A stretch of 64,000 nucleotides of DNA from Campylobacter sp. RM16189 (lineage in GTDB: Bacteria > Campylobacterota > Campylobacteria > Campylobacterales > Campylobacteraceae). The notes under the pieces were generated by a model that was given only the letters and a program-made list of their open reading frames with translations, made no database searches and was not told where the DNA came from. Made by a program: the position numbers and the translations under genes. The stretch's first letter is position 1, and every line of letters starts with the position of its first letter. The stretch is taken from NCBI RefSeq assembly GCF_012978815.1, contig NZ_LIWR01000044.1, positions 124,001-188,000 on the forward strand, read 5' to 3'. Shown in pieces: positions 24,720 through 34,507 of this stretch.

Positions 24720-27092
24720 TTACTGACACCCCTCACACTCGATAGAGCGATCGGCTACATTATTTACTTTGTTGCTATCAGGGCTTTCGGAGCGTAGATA
24801 ATATGTTGATTTAAGTCCAAGCTCCCAAGCAAGCGTATAAATTTCGTTCAGATAGCCGCCGCTTGCCTTATCAAGGCTCATGAATATATTTAGGCTTTGT
24901 CCTTGATCTATCCACTTTTGGCGGATAGCGCCGGCTTTTACCAAGACTCTTTGATCAAGCTCATATGCAGGCGTGTAAAACTGCCACGTATCAGGGCTCA
25001 GATCAGGCACGACAGTCGGTATCATACCGCTTAAATTTTGTTCAAACCACTTGCGTTTATACACAGGCTCAATCGTCTGCGTGGTGCCCACAAGGATAGA
25101 TATCGAGCTAGTCGGCGCAATAGCCATTAGATAGCCGTTTCGCATGCCGTCGGTTTTAACCTTCTGCCTCAACCAATCCCAATCGCAAACATCCTCATCA
25201 AACAGCCCTCCGCGATTTACGAGAGCTTTTGCGTTTTCGTTTGCTACATCTATCGGGAAGATTCCCTTGCTCCATTTTGAGCCTTCAAAAGTCGGGTATT
25301 TACCCTTTTCAACGGCTAAATTTGAGCTTGAGTAGATAGCCTGATAGCTCATATTTTCCATTATGCTATCTATCAAGGCTAGGTGGTCGTAGCTACCCCA
25401 TTTGATGCCTTTAAGCGCGAGCATTTGCGCTTCGCCCATCACGCCAAGTCCGATCGAGCGAGAGGATAAATTCGTATGTTTTACTTTTTTGTGCGGATAG
25501 AAATTTAGATCGATTACGTTATCAAGCATCCTAACGGCGATCGGCACTACTCGCTTGATGTCCTCTTTGGAATTTATCTTGCTTAAATTTATGCTTGCCA
25601 GGTTACAAACCGCTGTTTTGCCCTCTACGTTTTCTTTCTCAACTATGAAAATTTGCTTTTTGTCAAGGCTGTCAAGCGCACTTAGCTTCTTAGCCTTTTT
25701 CGTTATGCCGCTATCAATAGTAACGTCATCTTCCTCATCAAACACCATCTCTTCGCCATTATCAAAAGTTATTTTGATCTTGTAATAATTCGGCTCGGTA
25801 TTTTGGAAAATTTCGGTGCATAAATTTGAGCTTCTTATAAGTCCGTCGTGATCGTTTGGATTGGCTCTGTTTGCATTATCCTTAAAGCACAAAAACGGCA
25901 TGCCCGTCTCAAAGTAACTGGTTAGAATTTTTTTCCAAAGCTCTTTGGCCAAGATAGTGTTTTTCTGAATACTCTCGTCATTTTCATATTCCACATAACG
26001 CTTTTCAAATTCTTCGCCATACAGGTCGCACAGATCGCTAACTTGCGCAGGGTCAAATAGCGTCCAGCGATCATTTGACTTAAGTCGCTTCATAAAGAGA
26101 TCATTTATCCACAGCGATGGGAATAGCTCGTGCGCCCTGCGTCTTTCTTCGCCCGAATTTTTACGCAGGTCAAGGAAGTCGCTTACATCCATATGCCAAG
26201 GCTCGACATATACGGCTATAGCGCCCTTTCTCGTGCCAAGCTGATCGACCGCTACGGCTATGTCGTTAGTTACTTTTAAGAATGGTATAATTCCACCTGC
26301 GGCGTTTTTATGTCCGTCGATACTGCCGCCCATAGCGCGTACCTTGCACCAATCCCAGCCGATACCGCCTCCAAATTTGCTTAAAAGCGCCATCTCTTTG
26401 TAACTATCAAAAATCCCTTCGATATTATCAGGCGTGCTTCCGATATAGCAGCTACTTAGCTGGTGGCGAGTTGTGCGGGCGTTTGAAAGAGTAGGAGTTG
26501 CAAGCATGACTTCAAATTTGCTGATAAGGTCGTAAAATTTCTTAGCCCAACCCTGAGAATCAAGCTCATTTTGCGCTAAAAACATCGCAATAGCCATAAA
26601 CATCTGCTGCGGAAGCTCGATAGGCATACCCTTGCTATCCTTAATCAAATAGCGATCATAAAGCGTCTTTATACCAAGATAGGCAAACTGCAAGTCGCGC
26701 TCAGGCTTAATGTAATCGTTTAGATCGTCCAAATCGTATTTTTCTTTAAGTCCGGGGATAATGCGCCCTGCTTTCTCGCCCTTTTCAAAGTATTCGCGCA
26801 GATGATTGTAGCCGTTATAACCCGTAACCTTATGATAAAGATCGTACAAAAACAAGCGCGCCGCGACAAAAGTCCAGTTAGGGCGGTCTATATCTATCTT
26901 ATCCACGGCGGTCTTGATGAGTGTTTGCTGGATCTCTTCGGTCGTTATCATGTCACGAAACTGAATCTTAGCATCGACCTCAAGCTCGCTTAAATTTACG
27001 TTTTCTAGCCCTTCAACCGCGGCACCTGTGTATTTTTTGATCTTACTTATATCAAGCTCTTCAGCTCTTCCGTTACGTTTTATGACTTTCAC
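24720..27092 (-). CDS. nrdA: Ribonucleoside-diphosphate reductase, class Ia alpha subunit
   Basis: 790 residues. Reduces ribonucleotides with the radical-carrying NrdB subunit (not in this window). N-terminal ATP-cone (about 1-95: KVIKRNGRAEELDISKIKKY), then the ten-stranded barrel with SSCYIGSTPDNIEG, NLCTEIFQNTEP (active-site Cys and Glu), GTRKGAIAVYVEPWH, and APTSSISILVGTTQTIEPVY. The protein ends CEGCQ, the redox-active CxxC tail that is re-reduced by thioredoxin or glutaredoxin. It is monocistronic, with its own terminator. Confidence 0.96.
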   Translation of the reverse strand: MKVIKRNGRAEELDISKIKKYTGAAVEGLENVNLSELEVDAKIQFRDMITTEEIQQTLIKTAVDKIDIDRPNWTFVAARLFLYDLYHKVTGYNGYNHLREYFEKGEKAGRIIPGLKEKYDLDDLNDYIKPERDLQFAYLGIKTLYDRYLIKDSKGMPIELPQQMFMAIAMFLAQNELDSQGWAKKFYDLISKFEVMLATPTLSNARTTRHQLSSCYIGSTPDNIEGIFDSYKEMALLSKFGGGIGWDWCKVRAMGGSIDGHKNAAGGIIPFLKVTNDIAVAVDQLGTRKGAIAVYVEPWHMDVSDFLDLRKNSGEERRRAHELFPSLWINDLFMKRLKSNDRWTLFDPAQVSDLCDLYGEEFEKRYVEYENDESIQKNTILAKELWKKILTSYFETGMPFLCFKDNANRANPNDHDGLIRSSNLCTEIFQNTEPNYYKIKITFDNGEEMVFDEEDDVTIDSGITKKAKKLSALDSLDKKQIFIVEKENVEGKTAVCNLASINLSKINSKEDIKRVVPIAVRMLDNVIDLNFYPHKKVKHTNLSSRSIGLGVMGEAQMLALKGIKWGSYDHLALIDSIMENMSYQAIYSSSNLAVEKGKYPTFEGSKWSKGIFPIDVANENAKALVNRGGLFDEDVCDWDWLRQKVKTDGMRNGYLMAIAPTSSISILVGTTQTIEPVYKRKWFEQNLSGMIPTVVPDLSPDTWQFYTPAYELDQRVLVKAGAIRQKWIDQGQSLNIFMSLDKASGGYLNEIYTLAWELGLKSTYYLRSESPDSNKVNNVADRSIECEGCQ

Positions 27093-27170
27093 TTACTTCC
27101 TTATCTTTTTGTTCTGTTTGTTATTAAATTTAAGTTATCCATTCGCAAGCGGTTTAATTAAAATAAAAAA

Positions 27171-27202
27171 GCTCAAACCAGACACTTAAGTCCGGCTTGA
27201 GC
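27171..27202 (-). terminator. Terminator of purB
   Basis: GCTCAA/TTGAGC with an inner CAGAC/GTCCGG-type stem, followed on the minus strand by TTTTTTATTTT. It lies just past the purB stop. Confidence 0.8.
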
Positions 27203-27213
27203 CGCCAAAATTA

Positions 27214-28542
27214 TTATTTAAACACTCTTGCAAAAATTTTATCAACATTTTTCGTATAGTAGCTATACTCAAAACAAGCCTTTATCTCATCCTTACTAAG
27301 CGCCTTATTTAAATCCTCGTCATTTAGCAAATTCTGTAGATACAAGCTCTCGCCTTTTTCATTTATCGCAGGCTTGTTTTGCTGCAGATCAGCCCAAACC
27401 TTCATCGCGTTTCTTTGTACGATTTTATAGGCATCTTCGCGTGAAATTCCGCGTTTTGGAAGCTCTAAAAGCACGCGTTGAGAAAAGACAAGCCCACCCG
27501 TTAGATTTAAATTTTTCATCATATTTTCAGGGTAAACGACTAAATTTTCTATCAAATTTGTAAGACGAACCAGCATAAAATCAGCCGTTATAAACGCATC
27601 AGGCAGTACAAATCTCTCAACAGAGCTGTGGCTGATATCGCGCTCGTGCCAAAGCGCTACGTTTTCAAGCATAGGCATAATGTAGCCTCTAAGAACTCGG
27701 CAAAGACCGGTGATATTTTCGCTTAGAACCGGATTTCGCTTGTGCGGCATCGCGCTTGAGCCTTTTTGTCCGGCGCTGAAATACTCCTCGCACTCATAAA
27801 CTTCAGTGCGCTGATAGTGGCGAACGGCTACGGCTATCTTTTCGCAGCTTGAAGCAAGGATTGCGATGGCGTTTATAACGTGAGCATAGCGGTCGCGCTG
27901 GATAACTTGATTGCTTGCTGGCGCGCAGCTTAATCCAAGCTCGGCGCAAGTAAATTCTTCAAGCTCAAGCGGTGCATGCGCGAAATTTCCCATTGCGCCT
28001 GAAATTTTGCCGTAGCTTATGACTTCTTTTGCATTTTTTATAAGTTCAAGACCTCTTTTTATCTCGTCATACCAGATCGCAAGCACAAGCCCGAATGTTA
28101 TCGGCTCGCCATGAATTCCGTGGCTTCTGCCGACCATCAATGTATGCTTATGCTCATAAGCGCGTTTTTTGATGGCACTCATCAAATTTTGCACATCTTT
28201 TATGATAAGCTCTAGGCTATCTCTTACCTGCAAAGCAACAGCCGTATCGATACAATCGCTACTTGTCATGCCGTAATGCACAAAACGACTCTCGTCTCCC
28301 AAACTCTCGCTAATACTAGTTAAAAATGCTATAACATCATGCTTCGTGGTCTTTTCTATCTCGTCTACTCTAGCGATGTCAAATTTTGCGTTTTTAGCTA
28401 TCTTTTCACAGTCCTCATCGCTTATGAACCCAAGCTTGTTCCAAGCCTTGACCGCTGCTATCTCAACTTTTAGCCAAGCGTCATACTTAGCCTGCATACT
28501 CCACTTATCAGCCATCTCCTTGCGAGAGTATCGTTCTACCAT
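27214..28542 (-). CDS. purB: Adenylosuccinate lyase
   Basis: About 442 residues from MVERYSRKEMADKW (ATG 28542, AAAAGG upstream); the longer frame to 28596 adds a non-family Lys/Phe leader. It splits adenylosuccinate and SAICAR in purine synthesis. Signatures: MTSSDCIDTAVALQ, VGRSHGIHGEPITFG, and the flexible catalytic loop SSAMPHKRNPVLSENI. Neighbours nrdA and the rluA-type gene match the usual Campylobacter order. Confidence 0.96.
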   Translation of the reverse strand: MVERYSRKEMADKWSMQAKYDAWLKVEIAAVKAWNKLGFISDEDCEKIAKNAKFDIARVDEIEKTTKHDVIAFLTSISESLGDESRFVHYGMTSSDCIDTAVALQVRDSLELIIKDVQNLMSAIKKRAYEHKHTLMVGRSHGIHGEPITFGLVLAIWYDEIKRGLELIKNAKEVISYGKISGAMGNFAHAPLELEEFTCAELGLSCAPASNQVIQRDRYAHVINAIAILASSCEKIAVAVRHYQRTEVYECEEYFSAGQKGSSAMPHKRNPVLSENITGLCRVLRGYIMPMLENVALWHERDISHSSVERFVLPDAFITADFMLVRLTNLIENLVVYPENMMKNLNLTGGLVFSQRVLLELPKRGISREDAYKIVQRNAMKVWADLQQNKPAINEKGESLYLQNLLNDEDLNKALSKDEIKACFEYSYYTKNVDKIFARVFK

Positions 28543-28688
28543 AATTAGCCTTTTATGAATATTTTTGTATAATTTTTTAAGAAAAAAATTATACAAAAAC
28601 TGCCCTGAAAGACGGGTTATAAACGGCTAAATTTGAACTTAAATTTCATATTTGGTTATTTAGTAAAATTTAAATTAAAGAGTTAAAT

Positions 28689-29612
28689 TTGCCATACGTT
28701 AATAGATTTATCGCGCGCCCAAACCGGCAAAAAGCCTATGAAATTTTGACAAATTCGGGCTTTTCTATGAGAGAGGCTCAACGGCTTATCGATAAAGGAA
28801 GGTTAATTTGTAACGGAATAGTAGTGAGTGAAAAAAACGCTATTTTAAGCGGTGAGATTTGCCTGATTGACTACGAAACGAATCCGCGCGGACTAAAGCC
28901 GATATTTGAGTGCGATAAATTTGCAGTTTTTGACAAACCAAGCGGAGTTTTAAGTCACCCAAACGGCAGAAACTGTGAATACTCGCTCAACGATGAAATT
29001 TGGTATTTATACGGGCGTGAGGCAAGTGTGGCACATCGCTTGGATTTCGAGACGAGCGGGTTAATCGTAGTAGCGCGAGATAAAATTTCGCAAATTCAAT
29101 TAAAAAAGCTCTTTGAGAATAGAAAAGTTGCAAAAAGCTATGTCGCGATGGTCTCAGGCAAAATTTCTACAAATTTAACCATAAATGCCAAGATGGATCT
29201 AGCAAACGATTATGACGACGTCAAGATGAGAATGCAAATTTGCGAAAATGGTAAAGAGGCGATCACTGAAATTTCACCGCTAGAATACTTTGAAGATATT
29301 GACGCGACTTTTGTTAGAGCCATTCCGCTTACGGGAAGGCAACACCAAATTCGCTTGCATTTGTTTCACGTAGAACGAAAAATTTTAGGCGACCCGCTTT
29401 ACGGATTACAAAAAGAGCAGATAATCAAAATTTTAGATAAAGATATGAGTGAGATCGAGCGCATAAATTTAACAGGAGCTTCGAGGCTTTTACTTCATGC
29501 GGATAGAATTTCATTTGAGTTAGAAGATCAAATTTATGATATAGAGACAAAATTTGATGCAAAAAGAGAATTTTATAAGCTTGCGAAAGGGAAATTTGCT
29601 TACCAAGCTTAG
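28689..29612 (+). CDS. RluA-family pseudouridine synthase
   Basis: 307 residues from a TTG start at 28689 (MPYVNRFIARPN); upstream ribosome site is weak. N-terminal S4 domain (MREAQRLIDKGRLICNGIVV), catalytic Asp in VAHRLDFETSGLIVVARD, and TGRQHQIRLHLFHV. Isomerises specific uridines in rRNA or tRNA; the target site is not predictable. Followed by a strong terminator. Confidence 0.88.
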   Translation: MPYVNRFIARPNRQKAYEILTNSGFSMREAQRLIDKGRLICNGIVVSEKNAILSGEICLIDYETNPRGLKPIFECDKFAVFDKPSGVLSHPNGRNCEYSLNDEIWYLYGREASVAHRLDFETSGLIVVARDKISQIQLKKLFENRKVAKSYVAMVSGKISTNLTINAKMDLANDYDDVKMRMQICENGKEAITEISPLEYFEDIDATFVRAIPLTGRQHQIRLHLFHVERKILGDPLYGLQKEQIIKILDKDMSEIERINLTGASRLLLHADRISFELEDQIYDIETKFDAKREFYKLAKGKFAYQA

Positions 29613-29621
29613 TAAAAAGCT

Positions 29622-29655
29622 AAATTTTGTTAGTTAAATTTTACTAACAAAATTT
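29622..29655. terminator. Strong hairpin terminator
   Basis: Perfect 13-bp inverted repeat AAATTTTGTTAGT / ACTAACAAAATTT with an 8-base loop, between the converging rluA-type gene and the small ORF that follows rlmN; probably works both ways. Confidence 0.85.
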
Positions 29656-29666
29656 AAAAGTTAGTA

Positions 29667-29774
29667 TTATTTTTGATCCCTATCTTCAAAAAACATAACT
29701 TTTACCATAAGAGATAGTCCCAAAACAACAACAATAGATACAAAAATAATCTGAGCGATATCAAGAGCCGTCAT
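29667..29774 (-). CDS. Small single-span membrane protein (35 aa) coupled to rlmN
   Basis: The start overlaps the rlmN stop as ATGA, so translation is probably coupled. The 35-residue product has one hydrophobic helix ([21 protein letters not shown]) and a charged end FFEDRDQK. Such tiny downstream ORFs are easy to miss. Function unknown; no known family was recognised. Support comes from the overlap, clean stop, and terminator right after it. Confidence 0.6.
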   Translation of the reverse strand: MTALDIAQIIFVSIVVVLGLSLMVKVMFFEDRDQK

Positions 29775-30832
29775 ACACTCTCATTTCTCTCTTTGAGTTG
29801 TCCGCATGCAGCAGAAATATCAAGCCCTTTGCTTTGGCGAATAGTACAAGTTACCCCATGACCCCTAAGATACTCTTGAAATTTAAGCATATCCTCAAGC
29901 TCTGGTCGTTTATACAAACTTCCTTCGTGGGGATTAAAATATATCAAATTTACTTTTGCTTTGATGCCGTGAAGTAGCTTGACAAGCTTTTTGGCATCCT
30001 TAATGCTGTCATTCATATCCTTGATAACAAGATACTCAAACATAACCCGTTTGCGCATATCGATGGGAAATTCTCTAACAGCCTGCATAACTGATTCGAT
30101 ATTGTAAGCTTTATTTATAGGCATTAGTTTCGTTCTAAGCTCGTCAGTAACGGCATGCAGCGATATCGCTAACAACACACCCAAATCCATCTCTCCAAGC
30201 TTTTTTATCTGTGAGCCAAGCCCGCTGGTTGAAACTGTCTGACGTCTTGCACCTATAGCAAGTCCGTCATTTTCCATGAGAATTTTTATCGCTTTACTAA
30301 CGTTAGTAAGATTATCAAGAGGTTCGCCCATGCCCATATAAACGATATTTATTCGCCTCTCATAAGGTATATTGTTAGCTTTTTTTATCCACAAAATTTG
30401 ACCTACGATCTCGCCGGGCGTTAGATTACGCGTTAGTCCACCTTTAGCGGTCAGACAAAACGAACATCCCATTCTACAGCCAACCTGCGAACTAACACAT
30501 ATCGTATAGCGAGCATGCCGTGTTAGCTTGCCATCTTTATCGCTTTGCTCCTCTTTCATGGGCAAAAGAACACTTTCGATTCGGTATCCGTCTTTTAGTT
30601 CAAAAAGATATTTTATAGAACCGTCGCTACTCTGTTCGGCTTTTACGCATTTAAGTGGATCGAAATAAAACTCTTCTCTAAGATGCTCCCGCATAGCTTT
30701 GGGCAAATTTAACATCTCGTCAAACGAATTTGCATTTTTCTTATAAATCCACTCATAAATTTGTTTAGAACGAAATTTGGGGCTAAATTCACCCTCAAGC
30801 TCATCAAGTGTATAATCAAGCATGTTTTTCAT
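29771..30832 (-). CDS. rlmN: Dual-specificity 23S rRNA/tRNA adenine-C2 methyltransferase (radical SAM)
   Basis: 353 residues. Radical-SAM cluster motif [15 protein letters not shown] at about residues 110-124; [18 protein letters not shown] and the C-terminal [20 protein letters not shown] with the second catalytic Cys. It methylates A2503 of 23S rRNA and A37 of some tRNAs. It overlaps the upstream phosphorylase gene by four bases and the small downstream ORF by three. Confidence 0.95.
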   Translation of the reverse strand: MKNMLDYTLDELEGEFSPKFRSKQIYEWIYKKNANSFDEMLNLPKAMREHLREEFYFDPLKCVKAEQSSDGSIKYLFELKDGYRIESVLLPMKEEQSDKDGKLTRHARYTICVSSQVGCRMGCSFCLTAKGGLTRNLTPGEIVGQILWIKKANNIPYERRINIVYMGMGEPLDNLTNVSKAIKILMENDGLAIGARRQTVSTSGLGSQIKKLGEMDLGVLLAISLHAVTDELRTKLMPINKAYNIESVMQAVREFPIDMRKRVMFEYLVIKDMNDSIKDAKKLVKLLHGIKAKVNLIYFNPHEGSLYKRPELEDMLKFQEYLRGHGVTCTIRQSKGLDISAACGQLKERNESV

Positions 30833-31395
30833 ATCAAATTTCTCTCTTTAAGTGAATTTATAAGTATCTCTTTGGCTTTTTGGTGATTTTTTACAAAATC
30901 CTGGTGTGCATTTTGGTTGCAAAAATTTGTTGCGACGAATATACCTCTGGCGGGAATTTTAAATTTTGTTGCAACTTTTAAAACTGCAAAAAATTCCATA
31001 TTTTCCAAAGCATAGCCAAGCTCAGCAAGTCTATATGCCAAATTTTCATCAGTTGTGATAAAGTTTGAAGAATTTACTCGGATAGTTTCATGTGAAACTT
31101 TGGTATTTAAATTTTTGTCACAAATTTGTATTGATGAAATTTCTTTCTTGCATGGAGTATAGCTTTTGTCTTCCAAGCTTGAAATTTCGATGTTTGCACC
31201 AACCGTACTCTCATAAATTCCAAAAATTTTTCCATCTTTATAAATGCCTGCCGAACCTACAAATAAAATCTCATCAGGCAAATTTCGCTGATTTTCACAT
31301 AAAAATTTCGTCAAATTTATGCTCATATCGACAAGTCCTACTCCCATAGGCAAAGCAAAATCAAAAATTTCATTTTGACCGGCAGAGATTATCAT
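30829..31395 (-). CDS. Purine-nucleoside-phosphorylase-superfamily protein
   Basis: 188 residues, shorter than most nucleoside phosphorylases. [20 protein letters not shown] and [26 protein letters not shown] are PNP/UDP-phosphorylase-type motifs (the ME and ATN segments contact base and ribose). It may act on adenosylhomocysteine or a related nucleoside, but the exact substrate is open. It precedes rlmN with a four-base overlap. Confidence 0.7.
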   Translation of the reverse strand: MIISAGQNEIFDFALPMGVGLVDMSINLTKFLCENQRNLPDEILFVGSAGIYKDGKIFGIYESTVGANIEISSLEDKSYTPCKKEISSIQICDKNLNTKVSHETIRVNSSNFITTDENLAYRLAELGYALENMEFFAVLKVATKFKIPARGIFVATNFCNQNAHQDFVKNHQKAKEILINSLKERNLI

Positions 31396-31471
31396 TTTTT
31401 AAGTCCCGTAAAACTAAAGCTTGAAAAATTCAAATTCATAAAATCAAATCCACAAAAATTAAATTTAGCCA

Positions 31472-32227
31472 TCACAACCTAACTTCAATCCCGTTTTCAC
31501 GCAAATACTCTTTAAGTTTTTTTATTTCAACTTCTCTAAAGTGAAAAATCGAAGCGGCTAAACAAGCATCGGCGCCTGCCAAAAATGCCTCTTTAAAATG
31601 CTGCATATTGCCCGCTCCGCCACTTGCTATTACAGGTATACCAAGCTCGCTAAAAAGCTTAGTAATACGCAAATCATAACCGCTTTTAGTGCCGTCTTTA
31701 TCCATCGTGGTCAGTAAAATTTCACCTGCGCCACGATCTTTAGCCTCTTTCGCCCAAGCAAGAGCGTCCTTGCCCGTATCTATCCTGCCACCGTTTATAA
31801 AGACATGATAATCTTCATCAAAACTCTTCGCGTCAATGGCGACTACAACGCATTGAGAGCCGAATTTCTTCGCAGCTTCGTCTATCAAATTCGGATTATG
31901 GATGGCTGCGGAGTTTAGACTTATCTTATCGCAGCCCACGTTTAAAAGCCGTGAAATATCATCAAGAGTCTTGATACCTCCGCCCACCGTTAGCGGGATA
32001 AAAAGCTCGCGAGCCACTTTTTCTACTACGTCCACGATGGTGTCTCGCCCCAAGTGGGTCGCCGTGATATCAAGAAATGTTAGCTCATCGGCACCCTCTT
32101 CGTTGTATCTTTTGGCTATCTCCACAGGATCTCCGGCATCTACAAGACCTACGAAATTTACGCCCTTTACGACACGACCGTCTTTAACATCAAGGCATGG
32201 GATTATGCGTTTGGCAAATTTATTCAC
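31472..32227 (-). CDS. hisF: Imidazole glycerol phosphate synthase, cyclase subunit
   Basis: 251 residues, TIM barrel. Catalytic Asp residues are in [18 protein letters not shown] and [10 protein letters not shown]; phosphate loops [11 protein letters not shown] and [11 protein letters not shown]. With HisH it makes IGP and AICAR for histidine and purine pools. It is isolated from other his genes in this window. Confidence 0.96.
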   Translation of the reverse strand: MNKFAKRIIPCLDVKDGRVVKGVNFVGLVDAGDPVEIAKRYNEEGADELTFLDITATHLGRDTIVDVVEKVARELFIPLTVGGGIKTLDDISRLLNVGCDKISLNSAAIHNPNLIDEAAKKFGSQCVVVAIDAKSFDEDYHVFINGGRIDTGKDALAWAKEAKDRGAGEILLTTMDKDGTKSGYDLRITKLFSELGIPVIASGGAGNMQHFKEAFLAGADACLAASIFHFREVEIKKLKEYLRENGIEVRL

Positions 32228-32312
32228 GGCTTACCCTTTAAGTTATTTTTGCCGATTTTATCAAAAATTTACTTAATAACCGCCAGAAGATCAAAGCAAG
32301 AAAAAGCAGATA

Positions 32313-32342
32313 AGAGCAAGCCGAATTTAAAAAGCTTGCTCT
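32313..32342 (-). terminator. Hairpin downstream of the periplasmic cupin gene
   Basis: Perfect 9-bp repeat AGAGCAAGC/GCTTGCTCT with a 12-base loop, eight bases past the cupin stop. Confidence 0.6.
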
Positions 32343-32349
32343 AAAAATT

Positions 32350-32817
32350 TTATTTTTTATCCGGAATTTGCGTTTTTGCGACCACATTTATAAACACAAG
32401 CGGTTCTTCGCCCGTGTTTGCTAAAGCATGGCTTTGTCCGGGACGAGCGATAGTTACGTCACCTGTGCTGACTTCGGTTTGCTTGCCGTTAGAGTCGGTA
32501 AACACACCTTTGCCTGAAATGATGATATAGACATCTTCGTTATCGATATGTTTATGAAGCCCTATGGAGGCGCCCTTTGGTAAGGTTAGCCATCCTATCT
32601 CTCTAAAAGCGTCTTGTTCGCTTGTCTGATGACGGTTATACGCAAAATCCCCAAGTAAAGGCCCCATGCCTCCGCCTGCATTTTCACGGTTCCAAGAAAC
32701 TAGCGTGTCTCTTTTATAGACCTGCACGCTCCTATCGGTCTCAGGTATGAGCGGGTGAGCGTTTAAAGCGCCAAAAGATAGCGCGACAAAGCAAACTGCA
32801 AGACTAAATTTCTTCAT
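32350..32817 (-). CDS. Secreted cupin-domain protein
   Basis: 155 residues with a signal peptide (MKKFSLAVCFVALSFGALNAH). One cupin fold: metal-binding G-x5-H-x-H-x(3-6)-E as GASIGLHKHIDNEDVYIIISG, and G-x5-P-x4-H-x3-N as GDVTIARPGQSHALANTG. Enzymatic or sensing role unknown; the extracytoplasmic location is unusual for the fold but known. Single gene with a hairpin after it. Confidence 0.8.
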   Translation of the reverse strand: MKKFSLAVCFVALSFGALNAHPLIPETDRSVQVYKRDTLVSWNRENAGGGMGPLLGDFAYNRHQTSEQDAFREIGWLTLPKGASIGLHKHIDNEDVYIIISGKGVFTDSNGKQTEVSTGDVTIARPGQSHALANTGEEPLVFINVVAKTQIPDKK

Positions 32818-32899
32818 AACTCTCTCCTTGGATAAAAGTTTCGTGGCTTTATTTTATCCAAATTTTACAATTACTAAGCATTTTTAAAACGGCTCAAAT

Positions 32900-34495
32900 T
32901 TAAGGCGCTTTAAGATGAATTTCATTAATTTTCTTAAAGTTATCCTTATCAAAAACAAACGCACGGTAATCTTTGCCGTCATCAAATCTCACTTGTAAAA
33001 ATTTCGGATCAAAGCTTACCCTAAGACGCATTGCAGAGGGATCAAATTTGGTCGTTTCAAGCTCTTTTAACTCATACTCTTTGCTAAATAGATAAATCTT
33101 GCCTTCATTGAATGCAAGCCCCATAAATTCGCTATTTTTACTCTCGTTTATATGCAGATACTCAAAATTTTTAAGGCTCTTAACCGCTTCAAAACTTACA
33201 TTGTTATCATAAATTTTGATATTAAAAAACTCGCCCGAATTATCCTTAAAAAACACTCCCGCATCAAAAGGCTTTAGGTTAGTAAATCTTCCAAAAACAG
33301 CCTGAATCGGAAATTTCACGCCCAAATTTTTAGCCTCTTTATTTAAAATTTGGCTAAATTCGCTCTCCTCGTCACCGTCATGATGAAAAACGCGAAATTT
33401 ATCCTTATCAAAATAAATCATATCATCGCTAAAAGGTATGGCTGAAATTTTAGGATCGGGGTTAAAGAGCGGATAGAGCGGAATTTCAATCGGCACCCCG
33501 TCCTTTGGCGCGTAAGTCATCGACATCCTAGCCTGCCTTATATCAGCCTCGCTAAATACCTCATCGCCGATTTTAACGGGCATTTTGCCTTGCTGTTTTA
33601 AGTCCATATAGTAGTTAAAGGCAAGCTCGTTTTTATACTCCGTTTCGTTTTTAAAAACCTTTCCGCTAGCGCTTCTGTAGGCGAAATAATGCCCGCCCAA
33701 ATTCTCTTGAAATACAAATTCTTTAAGGCTCGGCGAGTAAAATATATAATACCTTTCGGATTTGTTTGCGAATTTATGCTCGTAAAATTTATATCCGCCA
33801 AATCCCGCTATGGCTAAAATTCCTGCGTAAATCACTAGCAAAAAGGCTAAATTTATCGAAGTTTCTTTGTGCGAGATGAGTGCATTAAATCCAAGCAAGA
33901 TAGAGACCAAAAGCAAAATAAGAAGCAAGACAAAGCTCTTAACGTAAAACACAACCGCAAAGCAAACTACTACAAAAATCACGCTTGAGATAGCCGCTCT
34001 AAGGCTTCTTTTATCGATCAAAACCGAGCTTGTAAATATGTAAAAAACCGCCGCGCTTAAACAAAAATAGCACCAGTTTATAAAAACCTCTTTTGTGATG
34101 ACGATAGGATAAAATTTGCTTGCCAAAAACACAAGCCAAGCCCCAAAAACAACCCAAATAACCACAAAAAACAAGGCGGCAAAAATATAGTGCCAAATCA
34201 AAATTTGAAAGCTCGACACAGGCAGATGAAGCAGGCATTTTATACGGTTTCGTTGCGGTAAAAACTGCGCCAAAGCCACACAGACAAAGCTTGCCGAAAT
34301 AGCGGCAAATGTTACAAATTCGGGCTCGTTATCAAAAAACACATAGCCGTACCAGACGACTGATTCTGGATGAATAGCTCCGAATTTGTAGCTAAGATCA
34401 AAGCTAAACCAAGCAAAAAACAGAGCCAAAACCAAAATCAAAAATCCAAAAAACAGCCCGAGCCTTGTAATCTCTTTTAAAAATATCGACCTCAT
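32900..34495 (-). CDS. ABC-type transporter membrane protein
   Basis: 531 residues. About seven hydrophobic segments in the first half (for example IFLKEITRLGLFFGFLILVLA, ILIWHYIFAALFFVVIWVV, ISSVIFVVVCFAVVFYV), then a large soluble C-terminal half (about 245-531) with no recognised domain. It directly follows an ATP-binding protein gene (12 bases), so it is the likely permease of an ABC-2-like system. Substrate unknown. Confidence 0.7.
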   Translation of the reverse strand: MRSIFLKEITRLGLFFGFLILVLALFFAWFSFDLSYKFGAIHPESVVWYGYVFFDNEPEFVTFAAISASFVCVALAQFLPQRNRIKCLLHLPVSSFQILIWHYIFAALFFVVIWVVFGAWLVFLASKFYPIVITKEVFINWCYFCLSAAVFYIFTSSVLIDKRSLRAAISSVIFVVVCFAVVFYVKSFVLLLILLLVSILLGFNALISHKETSINLAFLLVIYAGILAIAGFGGYKFYEHKFANKSERYYIFYSPSLKEFVFQENLGGHYFAYRSASGKVFKNETEYKNELAFNYYMDLKQQGKMPVKIGDEVFSEADIRQARMSMTYAPKDGVPIEIPLYPLFNPDPKISAIPFSDDMIYFDKDKFRVFHHDGDEESEFSQILNKEAKNLGVKFPIQAVFGRFTNLKPFDAGVFFKDNSGEFFNIKIYDNNVSFEAVKSLKNFEYLHINESKNSEFMGLAFNEGKIYLFSKEYELKELETTKFDPSAMRLRVSFDPKFLQVRFDDGKDYRAFVFDKDNFKKINEIHLKAP

Positions 34496-34507
34496 TTCAC
34501 CCTCCCC

